Positions 55,722-60,609 of a stretch of 60,609 nt of DNA are shown here, in pieces. The notes under the pieces are model-generated. The model had not been told where the DNA came from. It saw only the letters and a list, made by a program, of their open reading frames with translations, and did not search any database. Source of the stretch: Jaapia argillacea MUCL 33604 (lineage: Eukaryota > Basidiomycota > Agaricomycetes > Jaapiales > Jaapiaceae); contig KL197739.1 in the NCBI GenBank assembly GCA_000697665.1, positions 184,068 through 244,676 of the forward strand, in the 5' to 3' direction. Position 1 is the first letter of the stretch. Each line of letters opens with the position of its first letter. Position numbers and translations under genes: made by a program.

Positions 55722-57837
55722 TCATGGAGTGGGAGGCGATGGGGAGATGAGAGCCACGAGAACAGAAATGTCTGGGACCTGTTGTCAAACCGGGGCTGGG
55801 GGAGAAGGAGGGAAAATGAACTCACCATCGTTCTTGCCCCCACAGAAGACTCGCCCCTCCTCTCGCGCACGACGAGCAAACGGCGTCTCGTCGATTTTGA
55901 ATTTACCGTCTGGAGAAGAGTCGCCAAGGGGTGAACTTCTTGATCGCTCCGAGACACGACGAGCTCTCGAACAAAGAGCTTCGCTTAACATGCCCGCCAA
56001 GGCCTTCCGGCCCAGCAAACCTCGAGAGTGAACTGACCCCTTCGGTGTGTTGTCGAGGAATGATCGGCGGAACCGGACTACCTCGTCAAGTACTTCCTCG
56101 TCCCAGAGGTTGTCACTGAGCCCATCGCTGGCGAGGATCAGGATATCGTCGGCTTCGACGGGTACGGTGAATACTCGAGCATCTGTCGGGCGAGTAGAGG
56201 ACGATGGGCCTAATTGCAATGGGGTATTGAACTATGGACGAATTTGAGTGCAAAGACCAAGATGGACCAACGTCACAACTCACGTTCGACCACATCTCTT
56301 CTGTTCTCCAGACAATCTCTTGGCCACGAACGAGCATGCCCATGCAATCACCAAGATGAGCAATCTTGATGACGGCGCCTCTACGATTCTGAGAAAGAGT
56401 CTCGTCTATGGGATCGACGGAGGAAATGGATATGGGATTGGGTACACCAGACCCGCTGGTTGACGAGGTTTCGGCAAAAGAATGATCCAGGACAGCGAGG
56501 AGAGCAGTAGAAGACCCTGTAAGTAGCGGTACTGCCTCTGCGGACTGCGCGCTCTGGGAGCTGGGAGTTTCTGAGAGGGTCGACGGCGGTACCGCTTTGA
56601 ATTTAGAGGGTGGGAGAATGATGTGAGTGTGGCCGATGCTGTTAGTTGTCGTCGCAGTGACATCTCCAAGGGGGGGTTCATCGACTTTGACACGGTTTGG
56701 GGAAATAACGTGAGCCTTCAACGCAGCACCGTATGCGGACTCGAGAATATTGAGAACATCAAGCCCATCTTCAAGTTCCTCTAGTGAATCCTCTAGTTCC
56801 TCGTTCAACTCTTCGAAATCAAACGGAAAGGTATCCTCGAGATCGTAAACGGGTCGTGGGAGGGGCGACATGAGGGAAGGGGAAGGAGACGGGCGAGTGA
56901 GGGGGGATGGCGATCGAGTGGAATGAGTAGGTGAATGTGTATGCGATGGTGTGGAAGAGGATGCGGCGGCGGCATCAATCTCTTCTGCACAATAGTGCAT
57001 CAATCGCCTGGCAAACAGGGCACTTGGCGAAAGGTCTGCTGAGGTTGTCGGAACAGCCACATCTGGAGGAAAATGAGATAATGGGGACTGGAGAGGGGAA
57101 AAGAACACACCTTTGCATTTTGATCTTGACCAACCCCCAACTCCATCAGCGACACCCATGGCATTGTCGCGAACGAAATAAGCATCTTCTCCGACTTGAA
57201 CGGCGAGGTTGGCGTAGTCAGTCTGTGCACTGGACGAGTACAAAGGGACACTGGATTGGCCATGCCGGGCAGGTAATTTCGAGGGTCGCTGTCGTTTGGG
57301 GATTCCATAAGCACCGACGTCCATGTAAAAACGGGGTGTGTGTCTGTGGGCATGGGAGCGTGACTCTGGCTCGTTAGATGCCGATGGATTGTACGCAGGG
57401 ACGGGGGCAAAAGAGGAGTATGGGAAGAATGAAGCGTGTGGGAATGCAGGCGAGGAGGGGGAGGGGGAGGAGTTGGCGTAAGGAGCGGTCAAGGCAAGGG
57501 AAAAGGGGGGATTTGGACCTGATGATTGACCATGTGAGTGAGGTGCATGAGAGTGTTGGATGGGGCTTGTCGAGTGCGGGGGATTGAACTGGAGCTCAAT
57601 TTCAGTCTTTGCTTCGATCGGGAGGCGTGCGGGAGATGGAATGTGGTGGGTGCCTGGGCGAGATGGCGGGGGAGTGGGTGCATCGAAGAACAGGGGCCCA
57701 GTGGATGTGTACAAGGAGCGGGACGAAGAGACAGAACTTGAACGAACTCGGGGAACAGGGTGTGTGGATGAGGAGGAGGCAACAGGGCGGGGAATGACTG
57801 CACACGACTGGTAGAGTCTCTTTGGAATGGGCTTCAT
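55722..57837 (-). CDS. ptc7: Ptc7-type PP2C phosphatase with long insert
   Basis: Four exons (57111-57837, 56284-57062, 55826-56231, 55722-55771) give 653 residues. The N-terminus (KRLYQSCAVIPRPVASSSST) looks like a mitochondrial leader. Catalytic PP2C blocks are present: VGEDAYFVRDNAMGVADGVG, FARRLMHYCAEEID, IAHLGDCMGMLVRG, ILASDGLSDNLWDEEV, NDDISVLVALI (metal-binding Asp residues in ED, DGVGG, DGLSDN, NDD). The usual core is split by Ser/Pro-rich and acidic inserts, roughly residues 270-340 and 340-470, which nearly double the length of the yeast protein. In yeast Ptc7 regulates coenzyme Q synthesis in mitochondria. The final exon was placed to recover NDDISVLV; without it the tail is non-homologous. 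Confidence 0.9.
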
Positions 57838-60609
57838 AGTCGTCGCAGGAGGTCGTGCTGAAGGTCGAACAGAATGTCGAGCGTCGGCGCAGGACAAGCG
57901 GAGGATGGAAGATGTGGGGTAACAGCTGTGTGAGCCAAGTCCCCGTCCTGCCCCGACCCGTCTTCCCGAGCTGACGTCTATAAGTATATCATTCTCGCAA
58001 ACTGCCGACCCAATCATAAATATCCTCCTTTTCAATTTGTATTTCCCGCTCAACCGCAACCTCGACTCCGCCTCACATGAACACCTTTAGCGTACACATC
58101 CATCACACCCAGCCTCGCCCATGCGTATTTCCAACTCACATCCCCATCCTGACTCGGGGACATGCCGCTGTGGTGGAACTGTAACTCTGTCTTCTCCGAA
58201 CAACTCACCTAGGATTGACTCGATTTGACGGATTCCTTTGGTCAAATTCAGCATCTTTGCCTCCACCTGGTGTAAGTCAGTGAATGCCAGTGATTAGAGT
58301 CAAGTCTGGAATGGGGGTTGAAACAATCAAAACAAAGATTCGCCAATCACATGTCAAGATAAGTTGGTTCGGTGGAGAGGACTGAAGTGTTGTTTTGTCC
58401 TTTTGTTCTGTTTTCCTACAGGCCCTGGGTTCAATCCCTCCATAGAGCACCTTCTCCAGGTGTCAATCTGATTTTTAGATCATATTTGGGGCAATCCTTG
58501 TAAAATGTTGGAAATCTTTATTTTCCAAGGGGTGTGTTCTCCAGATGTTTTTCGGGGTTGTTTCCCTTGTCCCTCTCTCTGTGTAACAGGTGGTTATTGG
58601 GGAATACTCCAGTATCACTCTGTATCAGGAAAAAAGGTTTGGAACTCAGAGCGCCTAGAAGCATCTATCTAGATGCAATAGAACTTAAAGTCCTTATACC
58701 AAGGGTCCCCCTTAAAAAATACTATAATAGTACCACCATCTGAGAAGAAAATCTTAGAGCATCCCTGGAATCTTAGAAGAGTTCTATAGTAAAGATATTT
58801 CTGGCTGGCATTCTATAGCAGTAGGTGTCAATATTTTCTCTTACAGCCAGCATAGACAGATATAGAAGCTCCAATGTATTTGAATCAGATCTATCTAGCT
58901 ATTACTTTACACAGATAGTACGTTAAGCAAAGGCAACTGCAGGAGAACTAAATAATGGAATGAAAAAGAGTTTGCAAGTGGGGACACATGCGGTCATGCC
59001 AGAGTTGGCGTTGGAGGTGGGCTTGGGTTGTTGCGTGGATAGAAAGACCTAATGAGCAAAGAAAGTAAATAAGCCAAAAGTATATCAAGAAAGGATTCTT
59101 TGAACTTACGCAGTTAGGCCATAACCTCATCCTTACACCCTTCCAGCCCTCCAATACCTTCTTATATTGAATGTGCATCCTGGAAGACAAAGGTGAGGGG
59201 CTTGAGGCTGAAGTGGGGTCAAGTGGGTTGAGTGTGAGGAAGGTCTAAATAGGAGCAACAGCTCAATGAGCATGTCAGGTTTGCATGAGACATAGGTAGT
59301 CAAAATCAAGAAGAACGAACTATTTACCTAGGTCCTGTAGACTCGACCACTAACCCCCTGACCCTGCATCACTTCACCAAGTCAAATGTACTTCATCATT
59401 GACAAGAGTGAGATGGCTTGAGGGCGGGAAGGGGTGGAGTTGGATGGGCAGGTGGAAAGTTGAAATACAGTTGAAACCAGTGCCTCAACAAGGTGGCTGG
59501 TTTATGCCAGGAGCAGGTGGTCAGACAGGAGGATTGCAATGTTGGTGGTTGGGTGTGGGGCAGGCTCAGCAGCTTGGAGCAGGAAGCTGGGTGGCTGAGA
59601 GGTGGGGTGTCCTAATGTTCAAGAATGGCAATGGGAGATGTGGGTGGAACGGTAGAGGCCCTTGAAAGAATTTATTGAATTGAGGGGAAAACATTGAAAA
59701 TCAAATATTTTGACTTACTAGGGTGCCCAAGACCCCAGACTTAAACCCATCCAAACTTCTAAATCCTTCCCTGGCCTATGCCAGTGACGTGCTGGAAAAA
59801 AATGAGGGTGGCAGGAGAGTGCTTGACACTCAATCCTGGGCGTGCATGGTACCAGCAGTTGACTTGAAGTTGATGTTGGGTGGCACTGTGAGCGCCAAGA
59901 GTGATGTAAACAGTATAAAATGAATAGATGATATAGACAAGGGGAACAGAAGATGAAAGAGGGAGGGTGGACCAGATTCGCACCACAGGAACACCGTCTG
60001 TAGAGAATGCGCACTGCAGAGCCAGTGAGTCAATGTGTGTTGTCTGCACTGGCAAGGTGGACTTTACAAATGTTGGATGCATTCGGAAAGAGTGGGCCAT
60101 GTTACCGTGCCGCTACCAAGTCGGTAGCGGCACAGAAGCACGGACCGTGGATTTCCCAGGCTTGGTGTCTCGGACTTGCCACAATTCACCCCAATGGTTA
60201 CTGTCAACACCCTGGACAATCAGGATATTTACTAGGAATGTCTCTCATCTTTTTGCTGCCTTTCCTGGACCAGCAAGACCGCTCTGAGCTGGTATTGTAG
60301 TTCTGATAACCATCAGGGCATTTGGTTGAACTCAGGGTGAGTCCCTTCCTTCCCATCACAGTTTTTAGCTGACACTCGGCGCGCTTCACCAGCGCCTCAA
60401 CAACGCTAAATGCTGTCGTATTCGCCTCGTCCGTCTGCTCAAAACAATACCCAGGTCTTGAGATTTGGTTGAGAATTGGTGGAGATGTCGAGGTTTTTAT
60501 CCTTGTGGAGAGATTTGATGTTGTCTCAAGATCAACAGTTCGTATTCCCTTCACCTTCCTTCTCCCTTCTCTCTCTTCATCTTCCCTCCTGCTTCTGCTC
60601 CTTTCCCCT
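57838..60609. other. 2.7 kb AT-richer, repeat-like region
   Basis: No intact gene recognised. A 58 bp exon-like piece on the minus strand (58209-58266, AG| and |GTGAGT borders, reading VEAKMLNLTKGIRQIESIL) stands alone. A Pol III B-box-like GGTTCAATCC lies at 58428-58437. From about 58,440 to 58,960 the DNA is clearly AT-richer with many TAG/TAT steps, as in old transposon remnants. A frame starting at 60485 (MSRFLSLWRDLML) is open to the right edge but unsupported. Confidence 0.4.

Noticed and set aside
58428-58437. tRNA gene at the B-box-like motif
   Set aside because: No acceptor-stem pairing, D-arm or anticodon loop can be laid out around it; at most a tRNA-derived remnant.
59718-60554. 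Frames of about 100 codons on both strands near the right end
   Set aside because: They begin at non-ATG codons or lack domains, in repeat-like DNA; not reported as genes.
1-60609. CRISPR array, rRNA operon or mitochondrial DNA insertion
   Set aside because: No regularly spaced short repeats, no conserved rRNA blocks and no mitochondrial coding sequence were seen; the window is spliced nuclear DNA.

Overview
The window looks like nuclear DNA of a filamentous basidiomycete, most likely an Agaricomycete. Genes are dense, lie on both strands and are cut by many 50-60 bp GT-AG introns, some of them around exons of only 6-24 nt. The families are fungal (Atg22, CFEM proteins, a Rua1-type regulator, an LRR-type F-box protein, TKL-like kinases with an HGDLKG catalytic loop). 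No rRNA, tRNA, CRISPR or intact transposon was recognised. All gene models were spliced by eye: reading frame had to be kept across every junction and the joined protein had to match a known family; none is backed by transcripts.

Layout. 1-6 kb: two copies of a small secreted-peptide gene, each with its own duplicated promoter, flanking an F-box gene. 6.8-10.2 kb: a Ste24 CaaX protease and two head-to-head SUMO genes. 10.7-16.2 kb: a secreted pepsin-like protease, then about 4 kb with little recognisable coding except a triplicated ~400 bp repeat. 16.2-23.3 kb: a small membrane protein, Atg22, TFIIS and the splicing WD40 protein Prp46/PLRG1. 23.4-28.4 kb: a divergent pair of paralogous genes encoding kinase-four-transmembrane-RRM proteins, the most unusual object here. 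29.5-32.7 kb: a mitochondrial carrier and an AAA ATPase. 33.6-36.9 kb: three tandem CFEM surface-protein genes. 37-45 kb: GNAT acetyltransferase, Prx5-type peroxiredoxin, MRG15/Eaf3, a divergent casein kinase 1, a small hypothetical and a p24 cargo receptor. 45-50 kb: a Rua1-like regulator, Sus1, mitochondrial uS10, Mago nashi. 50-58 kb: aldehyde dehydrogenase, a Gvp36-type BAR protein, proteasome beta2, a Ptc7-type PP2C. From about 58.3 kb on the DNA becomes AT-richer and repeat-like.

How the genes relate. Most are unrelated housekeeping neighbours: splicing and mRNA export (Prp46, Mago, Sus1), transcription and chromatin (TFIIS, MRG15, Sus1), protein modification and turnover (two SUMOs, Pup1, F-box), secretion and surface (p24, aspartic protease, CFEM trio, secreted peptides) and mitochondria (carrier, uS10m, Ptc7). 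The parts most likely to hold new biology are the paired lineage-specific duplications: the kinase-TM-RRM pair, the SUMO pair, the secreted-peptide pair with its conserved MADS-box-type promoter site, and the CFEM array.
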